Assembly (NCBI GenBank): GCA_033032175.1
Contig: CM065334.1
Span: 3,965,705 to 4,029,704, forward strand
Length of the DNA stretch: 64,000 nucleotides
Source: Saturnia japonica
Lineage: Eukaryota; Arthropoda; Insecta; Lepidoptera; Saturniidae
Reading direction: 5' to 3'
The first letter of the stretch is position 1. The number at the start of each line of letters is the position of its first letter. The notes below the pieces were generated by a model. The model ran no database searches. It was not told the DNA's origin and saw only the letters and a list, made by a program, of their open reading frames with translations. A program made the translations under genes and the position numbers. Of this stretch, positions 13,667-25,924 are shown piece after piece.

Positions 13667-14620
13667 AGCTGTACCCGCGGCTGCGTTCACGTTGATTTTA
13701 GAATGCCGTCGATCGCCGTATTGTGCTACCCTCGCTCCCGGTCATTTGGAAGATAAAAATGCTTATTGTGGGTGATCCTTAAAAGATAGACATATTATGC
13801 TCTCGCTTACGTTTTGTAGGTCTTTTGAAGTCTTTTTTTACACAGCGTAAGCCATTTAAGCGCCCCAAAATTGTCGTTTTTTCGAATTGATCTTTATTTG
13901 CACGGATCCCTGAATATTTTCTAATATAACATTAGCCTAAGTTACAACATCAACTATCTATCGGTGTTAGTTCTGTCAAAATTGAGCCATCTGTTTCGGA
14001 GATTAGGGGGCGTCCAGGTATTATTACTTAAGGCAATTTGGAAGGAGGGAGTATCTTGTAAAATATTACAAGGGCGGGAATCCCCCGGTTTGAACAACGC
14101 GTTACGTAACATTGTCTTTTTTTAATTTAAATAAAAACTAGGTAATTACAATTTTCCAAGATCGCAATCCTTTTCGTTTTGTTTTACGGGGAATCCCTCG
14201 ATTGTATGTATGGCTGTAGTCAGTGTTGTTACAGTGAGTTCATACTGTAATGTCCTCAAAACAGGGAGATTTGCACCATCAGCTGTTCTTGGCCTATAAA
14301 AGCTCTAATGCCGGCTTGCTGACGCTACGTATCGTATAAGGCCCATATCGTATAAGGGGGTGGGGGGCCCAGAAAAATGTTACGACGCGTTACATATACG
14401 GAGGCTCAAAAATCTTTAAAAATTGCGTTACGTAATACTTACCCTGAACAACAGACTGACAAAATTTTAAAAACGGTTTTTTATTTATTTATTATAAGTA
14501 TCGTTTTAGTATACTTTCATATGCATTAAGCATTTAGCTGTTAGGAAAAAGTTTAGCAAAAAGCTGCAATTTTTACATTACAAACAGACAATTCAACTTT
14601 ATTTATGTAAATATTTTGTA
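13667..14620 (-). mobile_element. Lep1-like Helitron interrupted by a TIR element
   Basis: A reverse-strand Helitron starts CTAGCTGTACCCGCGGCTGC at 13667, runs to GTTTCGGAGATTA near 14005, and resumes after the insertion with GAACAACAGACTGACAAAAT to about 14620. Confidence 0.6.
14006..14444. mobile_element. TIR element (MITE) inserted in Helitron
   Basis: The left end is GGGGGCGTCCAGGTATTATT and the right end ATTGCGTTACGTAATACTTACCC. Internally it shares GTTTTACGGGGAATCCCTCG and GAACAACGCGTTACGTAACA with the element at 47717-48128. It is degenerate compared with that copy. Confidence 0.6.
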
Positions 14621-17600
14621 TTAATGAGAACATCCATTATTGTACTATGATCGATACATAATTAAGGAAACTATAACATTTTAATATTATGACGAACTAA
14701 AAACCACTTTTAGTGGGCCACATGACAGTCGCGATTTTACCTACCTATTGGTCTTCCATCTTTTTAAAGTGAAAACCGTTTTAGCCGCTGACCTCGACAT
14801 GCTCGTGAAGTATTGCGCTTGTGTCAGATTAGCGCCGCGTGGTATAGCGGCCTGTGTAAATGTATACATTGTATATACTCGACTGTATCATATGCGTGTT
14901 TGACTTTTTGGATGGGTAAAATCTGTGTTTTCGCGTCACCGACATACTCTCTTTAGACATTTTAGACAATAATTAATTTAAAAATTTGGCTATCCTTATA
15001 GCTGCATCTGTTTTTTTTTTTTTTTTCAAAAAACCTAACTGTAGCAATAAGGTCTCGTATGGTTTTACAATTGGTGGACTATCAATATTTTTAAAATCCA
15101 ATTAACTAGCAACTCAAGAAATGTCACAATTTATTTAGTGAGATTAAAAATCCGCACTATAGGTCGAAATAACGCCCCGCATTCGCGTAATGGGGGAATT
15201 ACAGATTCATTATAAAACGCATTAAAAATCAAAATATAAAAACGTCGGATCATAAAATCTACTAAACATAGGTGTGTAAATAAAGTACAGATTATTCAAA
15301 TAGCGTCGAGATGAAATTATTAATCTAACGTTCATACGGCGTGGAAACATAGAGGTCGGTAATGTGTCGAACGGAGCGTTCGAATGTCCTTTACCTATTC
15401 ATTTTGTTAACCGACTTCCACAAAAGACGGGAGGTTACTCAATTCGAATGTTTATATATATTTTTATAGCCATAACTTCTTTGTTATTGAACAGATGTAG
15501 ATGATTCTTTTTTTTAGATAGGGGATACCTCAAGGGTGTTCCCATTTTGATTTCATCGGCATTGGACCTTCAAGTTTGAAGATACACAAAGAATCTCTTC
15601 AAAATCATTGAAGTTGAAGTTATAAAAAATTGTATTTTTTTCGGTTTTATTGTTAGGAATGTATTTCATATTATTAGTATACTAGTCGTGCCGCACGGCT
15701 TCATTAATTTAATTTATTCGAACAACTCTTCACCGCGCCGTCCATTAAGCACCTGTGTAACCTATCGTTGTTCTCTCTTGGCAGTGTACATGATTTATTT
15801 TCTAAATAAACAAATAAAGTATTTAGACAGATAAATAATTTTGTACTTTCCTAGAAATATGCCGATGGAAAAACCCACCGGACACACAGCTAGTGATAAA
15901 CAATTACCAAAATAACTTTTATACATCAACTTAATCAACCACTAAGCTATATAGATAGTGTTTAACTTTATAAGTAGTACATTATCTTCATATTATCTAT
16001 GGCAAATACAACATTTTATCTGTTAATTAATATAGATTAATTGTATGATAGGAAAGTTGCGGTAGGTAGTTGAATGTATGGGCACAATATCAATTCGTTG
16101 TCCGCAGGTTTGAGCCTCGGCATCTAGCTACCGAATTTTATAGAATCCCCATAAATTTACTATTTGGCAGACGAAGTCGCGGGTACCAGCTAGTATACTA
16201 ATATTCTTAATATCTAAGCGACCCAGTTGGGCTCGGTGTCTTACATAAAAAGAAAAGAAGAACACATATGGAAACTTGGAATGTAAATACAAATAGTCTA
16301 TCCAAATCGTTGGAGCCATTTCCGAAAAACGAATTAATACCACACTTCAACCATACAAGAATAGCTCACTTAATAGTATTTATTAGTTAAAGAGGTAAAA
16401 TTAGTGATTTTTTTGTGGCAACGACATATCTTCCTTGATTCATAATAATTCAAACATTATTTTGAAATAGTTGAAAGTTGATGTTTTCGTTTAATAAAAC
16501 TGATTAAAAAATTCATGTATTCATCAGTAATACATCGAAATAATATTTAGGAAGCGCCATCTATTCACCCTTTGTTTAACTAACAAGACGGCTGTTGATT
16601 TTGATTTGACCCCTTTAACTCCCGGACGTCATAATATGTACGTAAAATTGGCATACCCGAGGGAGCAAAGTTATTAAGAAAATTTGCGAAATATAAACTT
16701 AATTTTATTTAGATCATATTAGGTGTTTGCGAAAGTCGACAGATTCATGAGATTTTTAGCTCGTATGTTCCCATCGTAACTCCAGCACATCCATAATTGG
16801 CGCATTGCCAACTTCGACTTCTGAAGATCTATTTATAAACTGAAATGGTCCATTGTATGAGTCACGGGGAAAGCGTAGGACGTCATGAGGTCAGGTCGAG
16901 AGAGTTCTTTTGTGGCATACCATTTGACCTCCATTTATTTGTAAGAATATCTCTCTTACGGTATAACTTTTATGTTTTATATGATAAACTATCGTCTTCA
17001 ATGCCGAAAATTTTCCGTGTAAGTGATAAAATTGATTAGCTTCTGCCCGCGATTTTGTTTGGGTTGAATTGGGTTCAAAAAGAAATGCAAGATATGTCAT
17101 TTACCGGGATAAAAAATAGGAGTGTATGTAGGCTTTCCAGAGATCCTTAGGTTAGGGGAGTTAAAGGTGCGGATGTATTGCGTATGCGGTTCCCGGTCTT
17201 CGGCATGAGGGGTGGTGAGGTTAGGAACATCGTGGGGATTTTTTAGTACCTAAGTGTTCTTGGTATTGTTACACCAGTGGCTATTAAAAATGCCGAAGAT
17301 TGATGTGAAGAAGTTTTATTCGAATTCTACAGTTACAAATTTCACGAAGTCACATCACTGTTATTTATTTCACTGTGGTTTCGCTTCCTTTTATCACTCG
17401 ATGTTATCGCTTTATAATTCAAAAGTGAATTGCCTCGGCGCCGCGCCTGAGCCGCTTAAATACCTACACTAAACGATCGTAGAAAAGTCGTGAATCATCG
17501 CTATCTTTCTCGACGTTTAGTTGCTATGCCTACTCGATGACGTAATCGAGGCGACAAGCCCATACATTACACAAACATGCGCCGCGGTTGTTTTATGACG

Positions 17601-18929
17601 CGAACATTATTTCGAAGTACTGAGAAGTATGTAGTTGCGTCGAGATATTTCGGGAACAGGATTTTTCTATCTTTTTAATCGGGTTGTAACAGGTCGTAAC
17701 AGTATGTTTATGTTACCTTGAAAGTCTCACATACCCTTTTGTCTGCCCGGGCTTTTAGTGGATGCGTAAATGCATTTGTAACCATGTTAAAAAAGGGCGG
17801 GGGATTTCTTCGGCAATGTGTTAGTGATAGATATGTTATTATAAGCATCATAGGCTACGGAAGCCGGTACCCGCTTAGCATAGGACCGTATGCTTGCCAC
17901 CGTAGTAACTTAATCATTAAATTTGTATTTTTATTGTTTTTTGAATATTTATAATGCTCGCGCACATTGTAATAAAATATTTACACTATAAAGTTGTATG
18001 TCAATCCCATCGTTTTCTTGTGTTGAAGATACATAACATTTTTTTTAAATGCATAATAAGTATTCATTCGAATGATTATACAGTAAACGTATATAAAATT
18101 GATTTAATTAAAAGCGTTGTTAATAATTATCCTAATTGATTAACTTTATTGTGTCAGTAAATCACTAAGGGTATACGCATCAACTTTTACGCACGGCATA
18201 GTAACTGTGTATATCTAAAAACAACGGCGAAAATAGGTTTTTGTTTTGCGACAGTAATTTTTTTTTTCTTTATTCCAATTCATCGCCGTTCTTCGATACT
18301 AGTCTGGCCTACACACCTTTCGGCAGCGGACTATGCACTGGCTGATCCCAAAACGCGATAAACTAAAAGAGAATTGAAATGTATTAACTAGTGCTTTTTT
18401 AAATTTCCTAATTATCTGTCAGACCATTTTATACGACTCATATACTAGGTTAGGACAGTTGTGCATATTATTTTGTTGAATAAATAATATTAAAAAAATC
18501 AAAAATCAATACTACCATTGAATTTAAAAAATTATCACCCCTTGCCATCTGTCGCTTAAAGCAACCGCTCCTTTCGTTTTACCCCAGAGGCCAGCACTGC
18601 ATTTGTGTAGATTGTTTCAAAGAACATGTTTGCTACTTTTTCATGCCATATGTTTTAATCTCCAGAATGAATTTAATATTGGCTTTTCGCCAGTAGTAAT
18701 TATTTCCAAGGATTTATGAATAATTCAACGTGTAGTTTGAGGAATACATTTTTGTATAGGAGTGACAGTGTTAATCTAAATACGAGGAAGAAATTTTCGG
18801 GAATACCCACTATTGTGAAAATTTCTTGCATATAATTTTTTATAACCTTTTTTTTATTTATCATTTGTATCTAAATAAATAATAAAATTAAAGTGATATA
18901 ATATGATAACTACACCAAAAAACCAATTT

Positions 18930-19313
18930 TTAAATTTTTTGTCTTTCTGTTTGTTTCGAGTAATCTCCAAAACGGTTGTAGCGATTTTGACGTGACTTTC
19001 ACTGGTAGATAGTTGATTTTATAGGGAGTAACTTTGGCTACTTTTATTTTAGAAAAATAATTAGGGTTTCGTACAAAAAATCTGGTCACGGTGAATCAAT
19101 TCAGGCGTTTAAATGTCTTACGCTGAGTAAACCATAAGAGATATAGCAAATTAATATAATACATAATTGTAGGCATTAAAAAGACCTACAAAAAAGGCAG
19201 GGAAAGTATACGTCTATCAATAAGCATTTTTGTATTTAAAATAGCCGGGAGCGGACGCAAGATTCGCGCGGGCATTCAGTAGTCAACGTGAGCGAAGCCA
19301 CGGGCACAGCTAG
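18930..19313 (+). mobile_element. Lep1-like Helitron
   Basis: Core block (GTAGATAGTTGATTTTATAGGG, AATCAATTCAGGCG) and 3' end GAGCGAAGCCACGGGCACAG then CTAG at 19310-19313. It ends 366 bases upstream of exon 2. Confidence 0.65.
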
Positions 19314-19679
19314 TAATAGCATATATATTGTACTATTGTAAAGATTCCTATTAAAAGAAATCTTTTTAGCACCATTCTGTTTTGAAACTCGATACAAGGA
19401 AAATGCGATACTAAAAAGAAACAAACACATACATCTATAGGATTTACCCTGCGAGAGAATGAGATAAAATACATTATACTCGGTTAATGCAAGTCCTGAG
19501 TTCCACGACTATGATCGTCGTCGAATTGACCTAGCTGTGTGTATGTATGTATAGTACGTTGATAGTTTGGCGAGTCCCGCTGATTTATGATTTTTAAAAT
19601 AACATTTTTTTTTTTGTTTTCTGTATGTTTTTTTTTTTTCAAAGTGCTCTATCTTACTCTTTCATGTTTTTGTTTACAG

Positions 19680-19802
19680 TAAAACTCCCGGAAGATGAAG
19701 GTCCAACGGTGGGCGCAGGCCGCTTCACAATCGGACCAGCGCCCGAGCGCGACTGGGAAATGGTGCCCCCGGACGGGAAATGGGGCTGGTGTATTCTCGT
19801 AG
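19680..19802 (+). CDS. SLC16-like transporter, exon 2 (MCT signature, start of TM1)
   Basis: This internal exon runs from acceptor TTTACAG|TA to donor AG|GTAAAA, phase 1 to phase 1, 123 bp. It encodes residues 52-93. It ends in the family signature DGKWGW (residues 83-88), which corresponds to the [DE]G[GS][WF][GA]W motif that opens TM1 of SLC16 proteins, followed by CILVG at the start of TM1. The segment before it is a Pro/Glu-rich cytoplasmic tail (PAPERDWEMVPPDG). The signature is the strongest single reason for the family call. Confidence 0.93.
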
Positions 19803-19929
19803 GTAAAAGAATTTCAATTTTAATTCGACCTCGTTTGTTCCGATGGGATTTCAAGGCTTTTACAATTATTTTCAATCAAATTACAATAATGTGTTTTTGT
19901 ACATAAAGTTATATTTATTTTCTATCTAT

Positions 19930-20730
19930 AGAGTTAATAAAAATTGAAGTGTCTGTTTGTAATGTGAAAATAACAGCTTTTTACTAAATGCTAAATTAAA
20001 TTCTTTGTGTCTGTTTGTTTCGGATAATCTTCGAAACGTTTGGACCGATTTTGACGAGAGTTTCACTGGCAGATAGCTGATGTTATAAAGAGTAGGTTAG
20101 GTTTCTATTTTAGAAAAAGTTGTAGGGTGGAGCGCAAATAAATAAACTAGTGGTGAATGGATTCGGGCGCTTAAATGGCTTACGCGGAGTAAACCATAAC
20201 AGATATACTTATTATGTACTAGCGGTCGCCCAATGATCGAAATTCACCCAGCGACTTTTAAATCATAGACTATTTTCTGTTTGATATTTGCAGTATGAAC
20301 CTAAATAATGAATATTATATCACTTGCTCTCACTTTTCATTAAGTTACGATGTCAATATTTTGGGGGGTCTAAGTTCAATGGCACTGTTCGGTTTAGGAT
20401 TCGCAGTATTAATTTATTTAATTTAATATATTAGTAACAGATATTATAGATAAATTTTAGATTTCTGCACTCCAATAAACCTTAACCTTGCCAAATCTCA
20501 CAGTCTTCCGTGCACGCAATACGCTTGAAAGGGGTACAAAGTTTTTGCGTCACGTATTAACGTAATGATAACTGTAGATACTGAAAAGACACAAAAAATT
20601 TCTGAGGATCACCACTATAAGGAATTTCATCTTTAAAATAACCGGAAGCGGCGGTAGCTCGACTCGCGCGTGTACCCGACCGACGGGATTTTGTAGTCGA
20701 CGCGAGCACAGCCGCAGACACAGCTAGTTA
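19930..20730 (+). mobile_element. Helitron split by a family-C repeat
   Basis: The 5' part runs from ATTGAAGTGTCTGTTTGTAATG to TTATTATGTAC at about 20218. The 3' part resumes at about 20572 (ACTGTAGATACTGAAAAGAC) and ends GACACAGCTAG. The family-C repeat lies in between. Confidence 0.55.
20219..20571 (+). repeat. family-C interspersed repeat
   Basis: About 350 bp starting TAGCGGTCGCCCAATGATCG and containing CTATTTTCTGTTTGA(T/C)ATTTGCAG, CACTTGCT and TTTGGGGGGTCTAAG. Copies lie at 1262, 11100, 27712, 47335 and 54770. The superfamily is not recognised. Confidence 0.55.
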
Positions 20731-21733
20731 CACTATAAAAATGCCAAAAAATGAAATCGCGTCGTGTTATTATCATTATCGTGTCCAGGACAATTCTTGT
20801 GTTCCGGTGAAAATATGGGTTTTTGATGAAACAATATTACCCGACCATGAGAAACAATATTACCCGACCATGAAATAGGAGGGTTATGTTTTTCTAGCGT
20901 ATGTGTGTATATTTCTTTGGCACGCTTTGTAGTCTAAACGGCTTGGTGGATTTTAGCATACGAGGTGTCGTTCGATTCGTCTTAATTGTGGGAATGCCAT
21001 GTAATATTTAAGTACGACGCCTGGGATTCAAATAAAAAGCAAAAATAGAAAAATGATTTTTTTAACAATGTGCACTTTCAGTCGAGTTTTTTTTTTGTTT
21101 CCTTTTTAATAATATGGCTGTTGTATACAATAATATACTTTTTCAATACATAGTATCAGAGACTAGAGATAGTATAAAGTCGCTTCCCGCCGCGTCGTCT
21201 GTCCCACAGAGTACATTATACATTTACATACTGAGAGTCTGTCCCTCTGTACGCTTAGATCTTTTGAACTACACAACGGATTTTAATACAGTTTTTATTA
21301 TAATAGAAATTTTTTAACGGAAGGTTTATATATACAATACATTCCAATTGAGTTTTTGTATATTAGAGAAAATCCAATGTTTGAATAATCTATCGTTAAT
21401 AAATCGATTTCGAAAACGTTATGAGATAGATCAAAGAACTATAATTCTTCAAAAAGCCTAGAGAAGAGTCTGCGGTGGCATATTGTCTATCTTCTAAGGT
21501 TGACTCACAGCAACTATTTTTATCTGCAACATAATAATTAAAAATATTACATTATTTGCGAAGCGGTTTTCAACAATTCAGTATTAACCATTATCCAGAT
21601 AAGTTTGATGGTTAACTTGGGCATTTTATGTACATTAAAGTTGACCTTTACAGTTTTTAATTTAATTGAATATCGTTGAAGATATCACGAACTCAAAATT
21701 ACGAATGGCCAAAGAAATCTCTCTATTTGTAAC

Positions 21734-21936
21734 TATGAAGTTACATAATATACCATCACGCCTGTATCTACGCAGTGTTAGGCAGTGGTGTACGCCACAA
21801 TAGGGAGCGAGAATATTGCCATTAATCGGGCACAAAATAAAACTCGGAGCTACTATTGAGAGTTTCATAGAAAACCCCAATAACATTTTACGCAACTTGG
21901 GAATCGAACCTAGGACCACACTAGGCTAATAAGGCA
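21734..21936 (-). repeat. SINE-1 (tRNA-derived), truncated inside
   Basis: A minus-strand copy with the tail ACCATCACGCCTGTATC and the head ACACTAGGCTAATAAGGCAG. It is shorter than the others through internal deletion. Confidence 0.7.
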
Positions 21937-23082
21937 GTTATGAACTATCAATATTAAAACGATAAACTCTAAATTACTAATTAGGCTTTTTTAAACTTAA
22001 AATACACAAATTTGTTAATTGTACCCGTGCGAAACTGGGCCGGGTAGCAATTGTACTTATATTTATAAATAAAGCTCGAAAGATTTTTGAACGCGCTAAT
22101 CTCTGGAAGTGCAAAACAGATTAAAAAAATTATTTTTGCTTTTTATAGCCTACTAGCTGACCCGCGCGACTTCGTCTGCGTCACATAAGAGTGAAAGGGT
22201 TAGAGAGAGTGGGACGTAGGCAGAGACAAATAACAATTGTCGTAGGCACCTACAATACAATGTATAGGTGCCGCCCGCCTGCCACATCATTCCGCTAAAA
22301 TGCACGCGCGTACTTGACTATTGTTTTGCTGCGGAGTTATTTTAAAAACTGTGATATCTCCTAAGATATTCATTCAAATCAAATGATGTAAAGGGCAATT
22401 TTGTTCAAAATTAAATATTTGTGATGAATAACGTATTTATTTCGATAAGAATTAATACCATGTTTATAAAAAGACCTTCTCAAATAATGCATTTTTTAGA
22501 ACAAATTTTATTACCATAATAAAGGTTATATTGCGTCAACCTTAAACGATAAACATATGCTATCGCGGACTTTTTTTTAGAACTTTTTAAGAGACACAAT
22601 TCCGTCACACGTCATTGTTGCGTAAATCTAACCATTTAGGTACGCAGCGCACGCAAAGGAAACTTTCAAAGGGAATCAATTTTGCCGGTTTTTGCAACAT
22701 TTTTCATTGACGCTCCGCTGCTATTGGTCGTAGCGTGATGTTATATAGCCTATAGTCTTCCTCGATAAATGGGCTATCCAGCACTAAAATAATTTTTCCT
22801 TTCCAACCAGTAAGTACTTCCTGAGTTTAACGCGTTGAACCGAAAAAATACAAACTCTTCAGATTTATAATATTAGTATAGGTTATTGAGGAATGATAAA
22901 GGCTATATAACATCACACCACGAACCCGAGGCTAGGAACAACGGTAGGGTACACGGGTGCGTTGGTAGAGGCGCAGTAGAGAGTTTCTCGATTAAATTTA
23001 ACACGAGTGAAACCGTAGGACAAAACTAGTAGTAGTTTATGAGACATAACTTCTTTTTAATATTTTTTTTTTCTACTTCCAG

Positions 23083-23226
23083 GTGCTACTTTGGTGAACA
23101 TCCTGATACCTGGAACGATCAAGTCTTTCGGAGTCCTCATGGTAGAGTTCAACGAGGTCTTCGACGCAAGTACATCCACGTCGAACGGAATCGCGGCTCT
23201 CTGTTACTTCCTATACAGTAGTCTGG
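23083..23226 (+). CDS. SLC16-like transporter, exon 3 (TM1-TM2)
   Basis: The acceptor is TTCTACTTCCAG and the donor CTGG|GTAAAT; the exon is phase 1 to phase 1, 144 bp, residues 93-141. It carries the rest of TM1, the loop and TM2 (NGIAALCYFLYSSLG). The stretch GTIKSFGVLMVEF aligns with the TM1 end of mammalian MCTs. Lys106 falls where MCT1 has Lys38, a residue known to take part in proton-coupled lactate transport. This suggests a proton-linked or related carboxylate mechanism, but the substrate cannot be named. Confidence 0.92.
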
Positions 23227-23459
23227 GTAAATGATTCTCTGTTCACCTCTAACGGCGGTTTTCATTAATCTATCTAACCATTGTTTTTGCTACTGAAGAT
23301 AGAAAGATATGTCTGTTGGTTAAGCTTTTGTATGAACAAGCTATCCGAAGACACGTTATTGAAATGCAAAAGCATACCAAAATATGTATCATATGTAGTG
23401 GTTAGATAAATTACTGAAAAAACCCCGTAAATCAATAGTTGATATGAGGAATATAAAAG

Positions 23460-23640
23460 TAAAGGCGTATAATTTTTTACGAAAAAGAAAACCGTCTTCA
23501 ATGATTTTGGGTACTTTTTTGGTGTAGTACCTTCGAAGTTCAAGGTCCAACGCTAATGAAATTAAAATGGGACCACCCTTGAACTATCCCTATCAAACAA
23601 AAAAGAATCATGGTAGTTCCACCACCTTCTTTTTTTTTTT
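23460..23640 (-). repeat. family-D interspersed repeat
   Basis: A reverse copy of a repeat whose forward form reads TTCTTTGTTTATGAACCGAT, GGATGATTCTTTTTTTTA, ACCTCAAGGGTGG, CATTGGACCTTCAACTTCGAAG. Other copies are at 12730, 13190, 15410, 26870, 29395, 39690 and 43560. The class is not recognised. Confidence 0.5.
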
Positions 23641-24054
23641 AAATTAAACAAGTTTACTCAACATTACACTTTAAAGCTATCGATTTGTTTTAGTCAAAAT
23701 TTACGTAGGCCGATGACACATACGAAAATAATCTCGTATCCCTATCTCGTTCTAACATAAACGTTTACTATTCTCTTACTCTTTTGAATTTCTGATCTAT
23801 TTAAACAGAAATATATGTAATAAGTATATAAAAAAATGTTTAGGTTCGATTCCCGAACCGTATATACCTAAGTTTTTTTTATTTTTTGTAATCTATGAAT
23901 GCAGTTTTTTTCTTATCTTGAAAATCGATGTCACGGTTCATTAGAACATATTTCTCTATCTATTATACTTTCAGATATCCCCTAACTGGCCCATCTCAAC
24001 GTTACACGCTGTGTATCAAATCTATGGGAAAATCACATGGTGATATGTTTTCAG

Positions 24055-24181
24055 GTCCGCTATCCTCAATCCTGTCTGTCAAGTGGTCATATAAGACGGT
24101 GACGCTTATTGGTGGCTGTTTCGCTGCTTTCGGAATGATATTCAGCAGTTTGGCTTTCTCGATATACTATTTATATTTTAG
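24055..24181 (+). CDS. SLC16-like transporter, exon 4 (TM3-TM4)
   Basis: The acceptor is TATGTTTTCAG and the donor TTTAG|GTATGT; the exon enters in phase 1 and leaves in phase 2, 127 bp. It encodes residues 141-183: GPLSSILSVKWSYKTV, then LIGGCFAAFGMIFSS, matching the loop and TM3 of insect MCT-like proteins, and the beginning of TM4 (FSIYYLYF). Joining to exon 5 makes AGC (Ser183). Confidence 0.92.
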
Positions 24182-24429
24182 GTATGTTTTTATTATTTTA
24201 TTTGTGACGGAATTATAAAATGATTTAGCTTGTTTGGCTTTACATTTTAACATATTTTCATAGAAGTGAAAAACAAAAAAAACGATTTTTGGGCATCCCT
24301 AACGTTGTAATATTGACATGCGCCCCATCCTTCCGACCTAAAAATATTATAAAATAAACATAACAGGCTTCATTATTACAAAAAGAAACGAAAACACGAC
24401 TGTAACAAAAATATGTGAAAAAAAAAAAA

Positions 24430-24715
24430 AAAATCTCCTCCGGGATGAATAGTTCACTTTTAGTCCCTGTCACGCGGGAGAAAAGTGCCCGATTCTCTCC
24501 CGGTGAGATGGCAAATGTGCGCATGCGCGTACTTTACTTTATCTCCCGGTAACCTAGCACCTGCTTTTTTATATATAAAATATATAAACTTTTCATCCCG
24601 GAGGAGAAAAAAATTGTAAACGCACCTAGGGAGAAAAGTAGTACATCCCCACCCGCGATACCGCGAACATACGCGCGGGCGTGAATGTCCTACTTTTCTC
24701 CTCGGTGCGTAATAT
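24430..24715. mobile_element. palindromic element with two nested inverted pairs (intron 4)
   Basis: A perfect 16-bp pair (24434-24449 and 24592-24607, TCTCCTCCGGGATGAA and complement) and a second pair (24621-24642 with 24687-24709) built on GAGAAAAGTA. The GAGAAAAGT/CTCCCGG words recur in between. Probably a MITE; no target duplication was identified. Confidence 0.45.
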
Positions 24716-25138
24716 ACTATTTTTTGCCTTTTATTTTATTCCCAGAAGTCGTACTTAAATATTATAAAGCCTATATTACTCCCACAATTAAAATGTGTTT
24801 TGGGAGAAAATCCTATATGCATCTTCTCGGCACTCTTTGCCATTGCTTTTTTTTCTTATATAGGGTAGAGACTAGAAATACCATCACTATGTATGTAGAA
24901 GTGTGCGTCAAAAATCGTAAAATTATGGTGGCACCACGTTAGCAGGTTGTACATTTGAAAGATATTAACCATAACGTGTTATTATTTAATTTTCGCCCAC
25001 TTGCATAACGTTTCACACCACAAACTTTTCCTAGTATTTTAACAGTTACTTTCCTCTTGCCACGCTAGCGTCTTTTTTGGTGGGTTTTTGATTTGTAATT
25101 AGCTATTTACAGTTGGACACTTTCAACAGCAATGCAAT

Positions 25139-25400
25139 TATGGTTCAGTTAGTAGCGTGTACGGACGCTGCGTCGATCGACGTGAGTTCCGATCCCTGCA
25201 AGCGCCCGGTGTAGGAAAACATCGTGATGATACCATAGCATAGTGGTAGGGCTTATTCTAATGCTCGCCTAGCTAGCTACCACCCTCAACTTGAAAATTT
25301 GTCGCCAAACACCAATAAGTGTGTGTCCGGTAGCTGCACTTCCATCTTGGGCCACATCTTCACTTAAGATCAGGTGATGCTGTGGCCACAACGCTTAAAA
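25139..25400 (+). repeat. SINE-2 (tRNA-derived), in intron 4
   Basis: Contains GGTTCAGTTAGTAGCGTGTACGG and the tail CTTGGGCCACATCTTCACTTAAGATCAGG; only about 180 bases upstream of exon 5. Confidence 0.7.
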
Positions 25401-25579
25401 CTATAACGATAAAATAAAAAAAACTTGTCCCCCTCAATAATTTTTCTAGGTACTCTGCATCACTGCTGGTTTTTTTTGACAGGTGATAATCTTCATCCAA
25501 TGTACGGTACAAACTTTTTTGTGTTTTTGACAGGTGTAAACGAAACTTTTTTTTTATTTTTTTTTTATTTCACGATCAG

Positions 25580-25759
25580 CTTTGGCGTGATGGTGGGCAC
25601 CGGTGCCGGTTTGGCATTCCCGCCGACCGTTTACATCGTGTCTTCGTACTTCGTCAGGCTACGCGGTCTTGCCAACGGTATCTGCATGTCTGGTTCCGCT
25701 TTCGGCAGCATCATACTACCGCCTGTGCTGAGGTTCTTGCTCGAGACTTACGGATATAA
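25580..25759 (+). CDS. SLC16-like transporter, exon 5 (TM4-TM5)
   Basis: The acceptor is CACGATCAG|C and the donor TATAA|GTGAGT; the exon is phase 2 to phase 2, 180 bp, residues 183-243. It encodes TM4 (FGVMVGTGAGLAFPPTVYIV) and the second family signature, SSYFVRLRGLANG followed by SGSAFGS. This corresponds to the YF-K-R--LA-G--- AG/S motif at the start of TM5 in SLC16. Open frame upstream of the acceptor is intronic pyrimidine-rich sequence. Joining to exon 6 changes the apparent Lys at the donor into Asn243. Confidence 0.94.
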   Translation, partial: LWRDGGHRCRFGIPADRLHRVFVLRQATRSCQRYLHVWFRFRQHHTTACAEVLARDLRI

Positions 25760-25924
25760 GTGAGTAAATATGTTTTTTTATCCCTAACTTTATCATTCCA
25801 TTTTTTTTAAATGTTTTATTTCGGTTATACTGTAAGAATGTTGAGAGTTCACATTCATTTAAAAAAAAATGTGTGGTTCACACGCCATTGAAGTGAAACC
25901 TTAAGAAAACGTAAAAAATATCGT

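Larger units (their letters stand above)
5257..19679 (+). other. intron 1 of the transporter (14.4 kb, repeat-filled)
   Basis: This large first intron is composed mainly of mobile-element remnants: a Harbinger-type MITE, a SINE-1, a mariner fossil, several Helitron copies, a family-C copy (about 11100-11590), family-D copies (12730-12930, 13190-13350, 15410-15650) and a TIR element. The possible alternative first exon at 7571 is the only coding signal I could support. No microRNA or tRNA gene was recognised. Confidence 0.6.
19803..23082 (+). other. intron 2 of the transporter
   Basis: It contains a Helitron split by a family-C element (about 19930-20730), a family-E repeat (20845-21095), a Helitron-like variant fragment (about 21180-21500), a minus-strand SINE-1 (21734-21936) and a LINE-like 3' fragment (22150-22880). 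No coding signal was seen. Confidence 0.5.
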
